Source of the DNA: Wenzhouxiangellaceae bacterium
GTDB lineage: Bacteria; Pseudomonadota; Gammaproteobacteria; Xanthomonadales; Wenzhouxiangellaceae
Assembly (NCBI GenBank): GCA_023258355.1
Contig: JALQZL010000099.1
Location: forward strand, 1 to 5,559
DNA: 5,559 bases
Reading direction: 5' to 3'
A model generated the notes under the pieces. The model had not been told where the DNA came from and searched no databases. It saw only the letters and a list, made by a program, of their open reading frames with translations. The translations under genes and the position numbers were made by a program. Positions 1-5,559 of the stretch are shown in pieces (within the stretch, counting starts at the first letter, position 1; each line of letters begins with the position of its first letter).

Positions 1-655
1 GAATCACTAAGATATCAAGTGCACGGTCATGCTGGATCAACCAACTGCCTAGTTGGTCCAAAGAAGCTTGTATGTGTTTCCCAAGTCTTTGAATATTTTC
101 AATAGGCTGTAATGGTTCTATTCGATCGTAATAATCAATCTCTGGCTGCCATTTTTTAATCAATGTGGGGATGTCGCCATAAAGGCTTTGAATATATTGA
201 TGGCAGTCAACTCCAAAGCGTCGGATGACTTGATGGCTGGGCTGAGCTTTTAACGTACCAAGTGTTGTTAACCCACAGCTCACCAAAGCATCCTGTGTCT
301 TATCACCAATGGGCAAACACATGATGGATAGAGCATTCAGTGTTTGGTCTAAACACTGTTGGTCCCAGCAAGTGAGGCTTTGTTGAGACAGCAGTTCTGC
401 CGCTGTGGCATTTGGTGCCACGCCATATTGCACGTTTTCTTCTATTACCTGAATGGATGAGATGAGCTGGTCAATCAATGAGAAGGCGTTTTTATATAGC
501 GCAAGGCTATGCTTGATTTCTAATACCAGTGTTTCATTGCTAATCCAGCTCAGGTGATCGCTATAGCCATAAGAAATGGATGCCACTTGATCTTTAAGTG
601 GGGCAGGCGGATTGTCCTGAGGCCATGTTGGGAAATGTAAGCCAAGCCACATCAT
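1..655 (-). CDS. imuB: ImuB, Y-family polymerase-like mutagenesis protein (partial, N-terminal 218 residues)
   Basis: This is the 5' part of imuB; the frame stays open to the left edge, so the C-terminus is missing. ImuB is a catalytically inactive Y-family polymerase relative that bridges ImuA, the beta clamp and the DnaE2 polymerase in SOS-induced translesion synthesis. The start MMWLGLHFP matches the family's usual opening strand. Residues 31-47 align without gaps to the DinB strand that carries its second acidic pair, but here the pair reads E41-T42, so the key glutamate is absent, and no aspartate sits in the opening strand. Residues ~105-150 look like the helix-hairpin-helix thumb (IGDKTQDALVSCGLTTLGTL), and ~180 onward begins the little finger. 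The start ATG at 655 overlaps the imuA stop as ATGA; a second ATG follows directly. Only ~16 residues separate the first strand from the residue 25-47 block, where relatives have roughly 60 more. Family assignment is firm; the deletion is inferred from remembered family layout. Confidence 0.85.
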   Translation of the reverse strand, partial: MMWLGLHFPTWPQDNPPAPLKDQVASISYGYSDHLSWISNETLVLEIKHSLALYKNAFSLIDQLISSIQVIEENVQYGVAPNATAAELLSQQSLTCWDQQCLDQTLNALSIMCLPIGDKTQDALVSCGLTTLGTLKAQPSHQVIRRFGVDCHQYIQSLYGDIPTLIKKWQPEIDYYDRIEPLQPIENIQRLGKHIQASLDQLGSWLIQHDRALDILVI

Positions 656-1275
656 CCGAATTTAAAAGTGCTGGTGTCAGGGGAATGGCCTAATGAATAT
701 GGCTCAGGTGCATCTTTGGGGTCCAATAACTCGAATACAGGCCCAGGCTTGACTTGTATTTTGACAGCGCTTCGAATGAATTGAGAGTGTGCGTGAGAGC
801 TTGAAATAACAAACAGTGGGGCAGGTCCATTTTCACAAGCCAGCTGTAGACGGCGCATTCTGGTTGCCGTGATATCTTTTGTGGTTAACCACAAGATCAC
901 CGCACCACATAAACCCACTTTAAGCGCCTGTTCTGTCGCCCAAAAGAGGTGTGACTGGGCGTTAACAATGACCATATGTTCTAGACAAAGACCCGATTGC
1001 CTCATTGCTTGAGGGCAGGGTATCCATGGAGGTGAAACCAGCATGACTGGCTTGGCCTGTTGCGTTTGGTGAGCAAGTAGGGGCAGCAGCAGGCTTAATT
1101 CGCCACTTCCTAATGGGGTGGGCAGGAGCTCTATGATTTGTCCACAAGGCCAACCATGGTCTGGTAACTGTTGGTCTAGGTCATCTCGGCCAGTAGGTAG
1201 TGCCATGCGGTAAGGGCGCTTTGTGCCAAGCCAAATATCGTTGCGTGTACTCAGTAGTTGGTTGATGGCTTTCAT
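652..1275 (-). CDS. imuA: ImuA, RecA/SulA-like translesion synthesis accessory protein
   Basis: This encodes a 207-residue ImuA, the RecA-fold-related accessory protein of the ImuA-ImuB-DnaE2 mutasome used for error-prone bypass of DNA damage in the cytoplasm. Family hallmarks in order are IWLG at residues 14-17, TGRDDLDQQLPDHGWPCG at 28-45, a degenerate Walker A-like loop LGSGELSLLLP around 55-65 that lacks the lysine, VSPPWIPCPQAM around 80-91, and the WATEQALKVGLCGAVILWL block around 112-130. Length is normal for the family. The ATG at 1275 is the first good start and puts the IWLG motif where relatives have it; no strong Shine-Dalgarno sequence is visible. It is the first gene of an operon with imuB (ATGA overlap, so translational coupling is likely) and lies behind a LexA-controlled promoter. 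Old annotations of this family sometimes say SulA, but the partnership with imuB argues for ImuA. Confidence 0.88.
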   Translation of the reverse strand: MKAINQLLSTRNDIWLGTKRPYRMALPTGRDDLDQQLPDHGWPCGQIIELLPTPLGSGELSLLLPLLAHQTQQAKPVMLVSPPWIPCPQAMRQSGLCLEHMVIVNAQSHLFWATEQALKVGLCGAVILWLTTKDITATRMRRLQLACENGPAPLFVISSSHAHSQFIRSAVKIQVKPGPVFELLDPKDAPEPYSLGHSPDTSTFKFG

Positions 1276-1306
1276 CGCAGTCAGGAAATGATCGGTTTAA
1301 CAACAG

Positions 1307-1322
1307 CTGTATATTAATACAG
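1307..1322 (-). promoter_or_regulatory. LexA (SOS) box upstream of imuA
   Basis: CTGTATATTAATACAG fits the gammaproteobacterial LexA operator CTG-N10-CAG perfectly and has the AT-rich TA-alternating core of strong boxes. It lies 31 bases upstream of the imuA start and covers the predicted transcription start, so bound LexA should block imuAB transcription until DNA damage. Confidence 0.88.
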
Positions 1323-1324
1323 TT

Positions 1325-1353
1325 ATTGTAGGACAAAGCAGGCAATCTGTGAA
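1325..1353 (-). promoter_or_regulatory. Predicted sigma70 promoter of imuAB
   Basis: On the minus strand, TTCACA (1348-1353, 5 of 6 consensus positions) and TACAAT (1325-1330, 5 of 6) are separated by 17 bases. Transcription would begin near 1318, inside the LexA box, leaving a leader of about 43 bases before imuA. The match is by eye; a weaker alternative is TTGTCC (1331-1336) with TATACA (1308-1313), also spaced by 17. Confidence 0.6.
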
Positions 1354-1398
1354 GCATGATGATTTGGCTTGGTTTAAACTAGCGCCTAGCCAGGATTT

Positions 1399-1492
<94 letters not shown>

Positions 1493-1508
1493 TTCGTCTA
1501 ATTTTCTA

Positions 1509-1514
1509 TATAAT
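1509..1514 (+). promoter_or_regulatory. Possible -10 element between the two tRNA genes
   Basis: A perfect TATAAT lies in the 34-base spacer and is followed by GC-rich GGGCGACC, a discriminator type seen at stringently controlled stable-RNA promoters. Transcription would start about four bases before the second tRNA. The -35 position falls in the 3' end of the first tRNA and is poor (CGCCAT), so this may only supplement read-through from upstream. Confidence 0.4.
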
Positions 1515-1524
1515 GGGCGACCAC

Positions 1525-1614
1525 GGAGAGGTGGCAGAGCGGTTGAATGCACCGGTCTTGAAAACCGGCAAGGGTTAGCGCCCTTCGAGGGTTCGAATCC
1601 CTCCCTCTCCGCCA
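1525..1614 (+). tRNA. tRNA-Ser (anticodon TGA)
   Basis: This is a 90-base class II tRNA with CCA encoded. The acceptor stem GGAGAGG/CCTCTCC and discriminator G equal those of the preceding tRNA-Ser. The anticodon stem CCGGT/ACCGG (1552-1556, 1564-1568) is perfect and the loop carries TGA at 1559-1561, reading mainly UCA and UCG. The variable arm is a five-pair hairpin (AAGGG/CCCTT). Its last 29 bases (1586-1614) are identical to 1462-1490 of the neighbour, as expected for paralogous serine tRNAs. No intrinsic terminator is evident in the 49 bases before the convergent gene. Confidence 0.96.
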
Positions 1615-1663
1615 CTTCTTTCTCCTAGCGCCTCTGGCTTCTGTTCAACTGCCTTGTGTGGGC

Positions 1664-2326
1664 TTACTTGGGCCGAGCCCGGAGCCACGGATCTGTGAGA
1701 TCGATACTTTTCGATTTTTCGCGTCCACACATACGTGCCATTGGTATGGCGATGGACATCCATGGATTGAAGAGCTCTTGTGTGGTCGGTGCCCTGACCT
1801 GAATACACACCACGTCCCCGCTGGCCAGCGTGACCCTTGCATTTATCTCGCCCGATGGATCAGACCAGCGATCAAGCTGAGGGGACACTGGTCCCATCCA
1901 CTGATCAAAAAGACTTGAACCCCCTGGCAGCTTCGGATTTGCGCGATTCTGATAGTTTGGTTCTTCAGCGCGCGATGGGCTGGGATCTAAGTCTTCGACA
2001 ATCTGGGGTAGTTGTGCTTGGAGTGTTGATAATAGTCTAGTTCCCATGGCTTGGATCGGCTCGTCTTTTGGTTCTAACACCTCAGGTAAGGAGGGCACTG
2101 TCTCGGTGTCTATGAGATCCGATTTCATCGGCTGATTGACTGTAGGCTGTGGCGTCGATTGAGACTCAGTGGGCATCTTGGGTTGTGCTTGGTTGATGAG
2201 CGCCACTTGTATTTTCGGCACTGGCAGGGGGGGTGAGACTGGCTGCAGTGAGATGCAGACAAACAATAGCCCATGGCCTGTGACGGACAGAAACAAATAA
2301 ACATATGAGGCCTGTTTTTGGGTCAT
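1664..2326 (-). CDS. TonB-like membrane-anchored proline-rich protein with unrecognised C-terminal domain
   Basis: This encodes about 220 residues of unknown function. Residues 8-27 form one hydrophobic segment containing SVTGH, matching the SxxxH motif that in TonB and TolA couples to the ExbB/ExbD or TolQ/TolR motor. A proline-, glutamine- and acid-rich stretch (~28-93) follows, as in TonB's periplasm-spanning linker. The C-terminal ~60 residues (RWSDPSGEINARVTLASGDV and onward) are not the canonical TonB domain; they hold two cysteines (174 and 200) that could pair in the oxidising periplasm. Predicted topology is a short cytoplasmic tail, one inner-membrane helix and a periplasmic body. 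ATG 2326 is chosen because it gives a short tail before the helix; ATG 2377 and TTG 2398 are possible and none has a clear ribosome site. The gene is divergent from icd, and no exbBD or receptor gene is in view, so a transport role is unproven. Confidence 0.65.
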   Translation of the reverse strand: MTQKQASYVYLFLSVTGHGLLFVCISLQPVSPPLPVPKIQVALINQAQPKMPTESQSTPQPTVNQPMKSDLIDTETVPSLPEVLEPKDEPIQAMGTRLLSTLQAQLPQIVEDLDPSPSRAEEPNYQNRANPKLPGGSSLFDQWMGPVSPQLDRWSDPSGEINARVTLASGDVVCIQVRAPTTQELFNPWMSIAIPMARMCGREKSKSIDLTDPWLRARPK

Positions 2327-2442
2327 TGCGACGTAGCTTATCAGTTGACTGGTTAAGAAACGGTTGGCAGAGCGCATTCTGATGGCCCGAGCGCTCAATG
2401 AGAGTGTTAAACTTGATTTGTTTACTAGTCAGGAGATTTTCA
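2327..2442. promoter_or_regulatory. Divergent intergenic region between the TonB-like gene and icd
   Basis: These 116 bases must hold promoters for both genes unless the longer TonB-like starts are used. A TTGACT hexamer at 2345-2350 has no good -10 at normal spacing. A TG-extended TAAACT at 2408-2413 could serve icd without a clear -35. GAGCGC occurs at 2370-2375 and 2389-2394, the latter within the eight-base palindrome GAGCGCTC (2389-2396). No known regulator site is recognisable. Confidence 0.3.
2431..2435 (+). promoter_or_regulatory. Ribosome binding site of icd
   Basis: AGGAG lies seven bases before the ATG at 2443. It fixes the icd start there instead of at the in-frame upstream ATG at 2398, which would add 15 residues not found in relatives. 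Confidence 0.85.
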
Positions 2443-3696
2443 ATGGGATACAAGCACGTTCAAATGCCTGAAAAAGGCGATAAAGTTCGTATTGAAAATG
2501 GTCGCCTCGTCGTGACCGATCAGCCTATCTTGGGCTTTATTGAGGGCGATGGTATCGGTGTGGATATCACGCCTGCTTGTATGCGAGTTTGGAATGCGGC
2601 TATTGAAAAAGCCTATGGTGGAAAGCGCTGTGTTCATTGGGCTGAGCTTTATTTGGGTGAGAAAGCAGCTGGTGTGTATGATGGTGACTACTTCCCGGAA
2701 GAAACCTTAGATGCCATCAAAGACCTGACAGTCGCCATCAAAGGGCCTTTGACAACACCTGTGGGTGAGGGCTTTCGATCGCTCAATGTGTCTCTGCGAC
2801 AGACGCTCGATTTGTATGCCTGTGTCCGTCCTGTCAAGTATTACAACGGTGTGCCATCGCCACTCAAAAAACCAGAAGAAGTCGATGCTGTGATTTTCCG
2901 GGAGAATACTGAGGACGTTTATGCAGGTCTTGAGTATGCATCAGGCACACCTGAGAATCAGAAGCTTGCCAAGTTCTTGAGACAAGAAATGGGGGCTGAT
3001 TTCTTTGAGGATGCTGGCCTTGGTATCAAGCCCATTTCATCGATTGGCTCGAAGCGTCTAGTGCGAAAAGCGATTCAGTATGCGATCGATAACAATCGTT
3101 CCAGCGTCACGTTGGTTCATAAAGGCAACATCATGAAATTTACCGAAGGTGCCTTTAGAAAGTGGGGTTACGAGGTCGCCAAGGAAGAGTTTGGTGAGAT
3201 CACCATTACTGAAGATGAGGTCTGGAGTGAGCACAATGGTCAGGTGCCAGAGGGCAAAATTGTGATCAAAGACCGTATTGCGGACATCATGTTTCAACTG
3301 ATGCTATTGCGTCCCGCTGAGTTCGATGTGTTGGCCACCATGAACCTGAATGGAGACTATTTGTCTGATGCCTTGGCAGCTGAGGTTGGTGGTATGGGTA
3401 TTGCTGCGGGGGCAAATATGGCCGATCATGTGGCTGTCTTTGAGGCGACCCATGGTACGGCGCCCAAATACGCGGGCAAAGACATGGTTAACCCCAGCTC
3501 CTTAATGTTCTCTGGGTGCATGATGTTTGACTACATTGGATGGCCAGAAGTGACCCAGTTGATTGAGGCAGCCTTTGAGAAAGTGGTGGGTCAGAAAGTC
3601 GTGACCTATGACTTTGCCCGTCTTTTGGATGGCTCTACCAAGGTACCGACCAGTGGCTTCGCCGATGCACTGATCGAAGCCATTGAGCGCGCCTAG
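2443..3696 (+). CDS. icd: Isocitrate dehydrogenase, NADP-dependent (EC 1.1.1.42)
   Basis: This cytosolic TCA-cycle enzyme oxidatively decarboxylates isocitrate to 2-oxoglutarate, producing NADPH. The 417-residue product matches the dimeric E. coli type (416 residues). Substrate residues S113, R119, R129, R153 and Y160 fall at the E. coli numbers; K227 and metal ligands D281, D305 and D309 correspond to K230, D283, D307 and D311. NADP preference is supported by K342-Y343 and Y389/R393, equivalent to K344-Y345 and Y391/R395. The loop GEGFRSLNVSLRQ keeps the serine that AceK phosphorylates in enteric bacteria to route carbon into the glyoxylate bypass, so that control is possible if aceK exists elsewhere. 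The start at 2443 is set by AGGAG. A DUF455 gene follows after 10 bases, suggesting cotranscription. The reading frame is intact and all key residues are present. Confidence 0.97.
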   Translation: MGYKHVQMPEKGDKVRIENGRLVVTDQPILGFIEGDGIGVDITPACMRVWNAAIEKAYGGKRCVHWAELYLGEKAAGVYDGDYFPEETLDAIKDLTVAIKGPLTTPVGEGFRSLNVSLRQTLDLYACVRPVKYYNGVPSPLKKPEEVDAVIFRENTEDVYAGLEYASGTPENQKLAKFLRQEMGADFFEDAGLGIKPISSIGSKRLVRKAIQYAIDNNRSSVTLVHKGNIMKFTEGAFRKWGYEVAKEEFGEITITEDEVWSEHNGQVPEGKIVIKDRIADIMFQLMLLRPAEFDVLATMNLNGDYLSDALAAEVGGMGIAAGANMADHVAVFEATHGTAPKYAGKDMVNPSSLMFSGCMMFDYIGWPEVTQLIEAAFEKVVGQKVVTYDFARLLDGSTKVPTSGFADALIEAIERA

Positions 3697-3706
3697 ACCG
3701 CAAGTC

Positions 3707-4534
3707 ATGACCCCATGGGAGCAAGCTCGGCTCGCCTTAGCCGAGCCCGACCCATGGGTGAAATGCACCCTTGTGCAGGCACTGTGGTCAGAGGTATCTC
3801 AATCGCCAAATCGGCTATTGGCTGAAGACAAGCCGCGCTGGGAGAGTGCCGAGCTACCCTGTGGCCAGCCAGAAAAGCCTGAGCTGATTCCTCCCACTAA
3901 GCTACCAAAGCGTGGTTTGGGAACCATTGAAGGGCGGGTCGCGCTAATTCATGCCATCGCCCATATTGAGTTTAATGCCATCAATCTAGGCTTAGATGCC
4001 ACGTTGCGTTTCTCTGGAATGCCTGACGGTACCCGAGCAACTGATCCTGGTCATTTTTATCTGGATTGGCTGAGTGTGGCCAATGACGAGTCGAGACACT
4101 TTCTTATGTTGTCGGACCGCCTAGAGACATTGGGTGCGCGCTATGGGGATCTGCCAGCACACAATGGTTTGTGGGAAATGGCTGTGAGGACCGAGCACGA
4201 TGTTTTGGTCAGAATGGCACTGGTGCCTCGGGTGCTCGAAGCCCGAGGTTTAGATGTCACGCCTGGCATGATTGATAAGCTCAAACAGGCGAATGACGCC
4301 CAGACCGTGGCATTGCTTGAGGTAATTCTTGAAGAGGAGGAGGCCCATGTCACGATCGGCACACGCTGGTTTCGCTACTGTTGTGAGCTCAATGGCGTTG
4401 AACCAGACCAAACCTTCGATGAGTTGCTGCACACTTACTTTAAGCCACCTCCCCCAGGGCCCTACAACGTGCCTGCAAGACGGCGCGCAGGCTTTAGCGA
4501 GGTGGAGTTGGCCCGTCTGAAAATGAGCGAATAA
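3707..4534 (+). CDS. DUF455 family ferritin-like di-iron protein
   Basis: This 275-residue protein belongs to the DUF455 (COG2833) ferritin-like family, whose reaction is not established. Family members form a four-helix bundle expected to hold a di-metal centre. A ligand set can be read directly: E88 in AHIEFNA, E128 and H131 in NDESRHF, E178 in PRVLEARGLD, and E211 and H214 in EEEEAH. A proline-rich tail (YFKPPPPGPYN) near residue 247 is followed by a basic C-terminus. ATG 3707 is chosen because MTPWEQARLAL matches where the domain normally begins; a TTG at 3683 would add eight residues and overlap icd. Neither has a strong ribosome site, so expression may rely on coupling to icd. The 3' end overlaps lexA on the other strand. 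Family assignment is strong; oxidase, hydroxylase or metal-storage roles are all open. Confidence 0.85.
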   Translation: MTPWEQARLALAEPDPWVKCTLVQALWSEVSQSPNRLLAEDKPRWESAELPCGQPEKPELIPPTKLPKRGLGTIEGRVALIHAIAHIEFNAINLGLDATLRFSGMPDGTRATDPGHFYLDWLSVANDESRHFLMLSDRLETLGARYGDLPAHNGLWEMAVRTEHDVLVRMALVPRVLEARGLDVTPGMIDKLKQANDAQTVALLEVILEEEEAHVTIGTRWFRYCCELNGVEPDQTFDELLHTYFKPPPPGPYNVPARRRAGFSEVELARLKMSE

Positions 4535-5126
4535 CCCCTACTCCAAGGCCTTCGATAGCGAACTCATGACTGGGTTGAATGACCATGGGTTTGTAGCGTG
4601 GGTTATGCGGCAACAATTCAATGCGGCGTCCTTTTCGGGAAAGCTCTTTGACTGTGATTTCGTCATCGATACGCGCCACCACAATCTGTCCAGTTCGCGC
4701 CTCTGGCGTTTTGTGGACAACCAAGAGATCCCCGTCGAGAATTCCGGCTTGCACCATGCTGTCACCTTGGACCTTGAGCAAGAAGTGCGGCTTGGGACTG
4801 AAATGACCGGGCTCCACAGCCATGAGTGCCTCTTGATGCTCAACAGCCAAAATAGGTCGACCCGCACTCACACGACCAATAATCGGGAGCTGAGTTGATG
4901 CGGGCGCCCTCAAAGTGGGCGAGGTTGGTCTGATTCCACGTGCTGTGCCGCTCAAAAGCTCAATGACACCATGCTTTTCAAGGGCTTTTAAATGGCACTG
5001 AGCTGCATTGGGCGATGCAAAGCGAAAGTGAGAGACGATCTGGGCTCGGGTCGGGGGCAGACCCGTCTGCTCCAGGTGATTGATGATGAAGTCATAGACC
5101 TCTTGTTGTCGAGCTGTGAGTGACAT
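4494..5126 (-). CDS. lexA: LexA, SOS-response transcriptional repressor (EC 3.4.21.88)
   Basis: LexA dimers bind SOS operators and cleave themselves when RecA filaments form on single-stranded DNA, releasing the damage regulon. The 210-residue product has an N-terminal winged helix with PPTRAQIV at 24-31 and recognition helix SPNAAQCHLKAL at 38-49, consistent with the E. coli-type CTG-N10-CAG operator. The self-cleavage site is A88-G89 in GRVSAGRP, with catalytic S123 (VQGDSMV) and K160 (ITVKEL), 37 residues apart as in E. coli S119/K156. The start MSLTARQQ is where the family begins. After the usual VGVIR ending there are about 10 extra residues (SFSDGPTPPR) encoded antisense to the DUF455 gene's end. 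Its own promoter carries a LexA box, so it should be autoregulated. The conserved active site means it should be inducible. Confidence 0.97.
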   Translation of the reverse strand: MSLTARQQEVYDFIINHLEQTGLPPTRAQIVSHFRFASPNAAQCHLKALEKHGVIELLSGTARGIRPTSPTLRAPASTQLPIIGRVSAGRPILAVEHQEALMAVEPGHFSPKPHFLLKVQGDSMVQAGILDGDLLVVHKTPEARTGQIVVARIDDEITVKELSRKGRRIELLPHNPRYKPMVIQPSHEFAIEGLGVGVIRSFSDGPTPPR

Positions 5127-5132
5127 AGCACT

Positions 5133-5161
5133 ACTGTATCAAAAAACAGTCCTCTCGTCAG
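5133..5161 (-). promoter_or_regulatory. Predicted lexA promoter
   Basis: On the minus strand, CTGACG (5156-5161, 4 of 6) and TACAGT (5133-5138, 4 of 6) are 17 bases apart, and the latter is preceded by TGA, making an extended -10. The -10 element lies inside the LexA box. Transcription would begin at or one base before the lexA ATG, implying a leaderless mRNA; indeed no Shine-Dalgarno sequence is present. Confidence 0.45.
5134..5149 (-). promoter_or_regulatory. LexA (SOS) box upstream of lexA
   Basis: The plus strand reads CTGTATCAAAAAACAG, a full CTG-N10-CAG match flanked by the consensus TA on one side. It ends seven bases before the lexA start codon and would mediate autorepression. Its core is less symmetrical than that of the imuA box, so somewhat weaker binding and earlier derepression are plausible. 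Confidence 0.87.
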
Positions 5162-5167
5162 GTGCGT

Positions 5168-5206
5168 AGTCGCCCAACGCCGCGTTTTGAAAGCTCACCG
5201 GCGACT
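5168..5206 (-). other. Inverted repeat at the slp-lexA junction
   Basis: AGTCGCC (5168-5174) and GGCGACT (5200-5206) can pair around a 25-base loop, and a nested alternative pairs CGCCG (5178-5182) with CGGCG (5199-5203). One arm touches the slp stop codon. No T-run follows on the minus strand, so it is not a standard terminator and may be chance. Confidence 0.2.
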
Positions 5207-5559
5207 CAGTCATCATCTTTTGGTGGCTTTGGGCGGACGGGCACGTAAACGCGTCTGATCGGATAAGGATAGCCGCCCCACCAACCGTGATAGTAGAGGG
5301 TCATGTCCGGTGGGTAGTTGTCTCGCTCGACTCGCTCTGGCCACAGATAGAGCTGTTCGATGGCGACCGTTGGGTAGCGGTAGATAAACTCGCCAATAGG
5401 ACCATTTGCGAATCCATCCAAGCGCCCAATCAGACTGACCTCGCGACCCTCGGTGTAGATCGCTGGATCCTTAAAGCCTTGTCCGCACGCCATGAAGCGA
5501 CCAAAGTGGATGTCATTTCGAATGATTGGGCGCAGGCTACGATCCAGCTCACGGGCCAG
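5206..5559 (-). CDS. Slp-family outer-membrane lipoprotein (partial, C-terminal 117 residues)
   Basis: The frame is open to the right edge, so the start, signal peptide and lipobox cysteine are outside the window. The visible part has the Slp/YeaY family pattern: NDIHFGRFMACGQGF with conserved GRF near its start, YTEGREVSLIGRLDG, then IGEFIYRYPTVAIEQLYLWP. The family is anchored to the inner face of the outer membrane; E. coli Slp is induced by starvation and stationary phase, but its molecular role is unclear. The end is rich in tyrosine, glycine and tryptophan (YYHGWWGGYPYP) and closes with a proline- and acid-rich tail. It points toward lexA, 79 bases upstream of it, so read-through into lexA is possible. 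Slp and YeaY cannot be told apart from this portion. Confidence 0.85.
   Translation of the reverse strand: MARELDRSLRPIIRNDIHFGRFMACGQGFKDPAIYTEGREVSLIGRLDGFANGPIGEFIYRYPTVAIEQLYLWPERVERDNYPPDMTLYYHGWWGGYPYPIRRVYVPVRPKPPKDDD

Noticed and set aside
1655..1675. GC-rich stretch with GGGC/GCCC pairing near the end of the TonB-like gene, as a terminator for the tRNAs.
   Set aside because: The stem is only four pairs with a three-base loop and no T-run follows on either strand.
1645..2040. Open frames in other phases overlapping the TonB-like gene.
   Set aside because: The TonB-like frame is the longest and has a coherent membrane anchor, linker and C-terminal domain; the others look random.
2398..2442. 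An upstream in-frame ATG that would extend icd by 15 residues.
   Set aside because: The ATG at 2443 has AGGAG at ideal spacing and gives the family's normal N-terminus, with S113 numbering equal to E. coli.
4538..4898. Open frames of about 110 codons on both strands within lexA.
   Set aside because: They are shadows of the lexA reading frame and show no recognisable protein features.

Overview
The window looks like chromosomal DNA of a gammaproteobacterium of moderate GC content. The pointers are an E. coli-type LexA with CTG-N10-CAG boxes, an E. coli-like NADP isocitrate dehydrogenase with residue numbering preserved through the phosphorylatable serine, an Slp-family outer-membrane lipoprotein, CCA-encoding tRNA genes, and an imuA-imuB mutagenesis cassette. 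Genus cannot be assigned from the sequence alone.

Layout, left to right. Bases 1-1275 (minus strand) hold an imuA-imuB operon whose imuB runs off the left edge. The genes overlap by ATGA, and the promoter in front of imuA carries a perfect LexA box. Bases 1399-1614 (plus strand) hold two serine tRNA genes (anticodons GGA and UGA). Bases 1664-2326 (minus) encode a membrane-anchored, proline-rich protein whose N-terminus resembles TonB but whose C-terminal domain I do not recognise. Bases 2443-4534 (plus) hold icd and, 10 bases after it, a DUF455 ferritin-like di-iron protein. Bases 4494-5126 (minus) hold lexA, whose 3' end overlaps the DUF455 gene tail to tail by 41 bases. Bases 5206-5559 (minus) hold the 3' part of an slp-like lipoprotein gene cut by the right edge. 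No gene-free stretch exceeds 300 bases.

The theme linking the two ends is the SOS response. LexA encoded on the right should repress both itself and imuAB on the left, since the only two CTG-N10-CAG sites I noticed lie exactly in those two promoters. The genes in between are housekeeping (serine tRNAs, TCA cycle) or poorly characterised (TonB-like protein, DUF455 protein). Nothing here looks like a phage, insertion sequence, CRISPR array or integrated island.

The points most worth a second look are: an ImuB that seems to lack the whole fingers region and the polymerase acidic residues; the TonB-like protein with a foreign C-terminus divergent from icd; a lexA promoter placed so close to the start codon that its mRNA may be leaderless; and the tail-to-tail lexA/DUF455 overlap.
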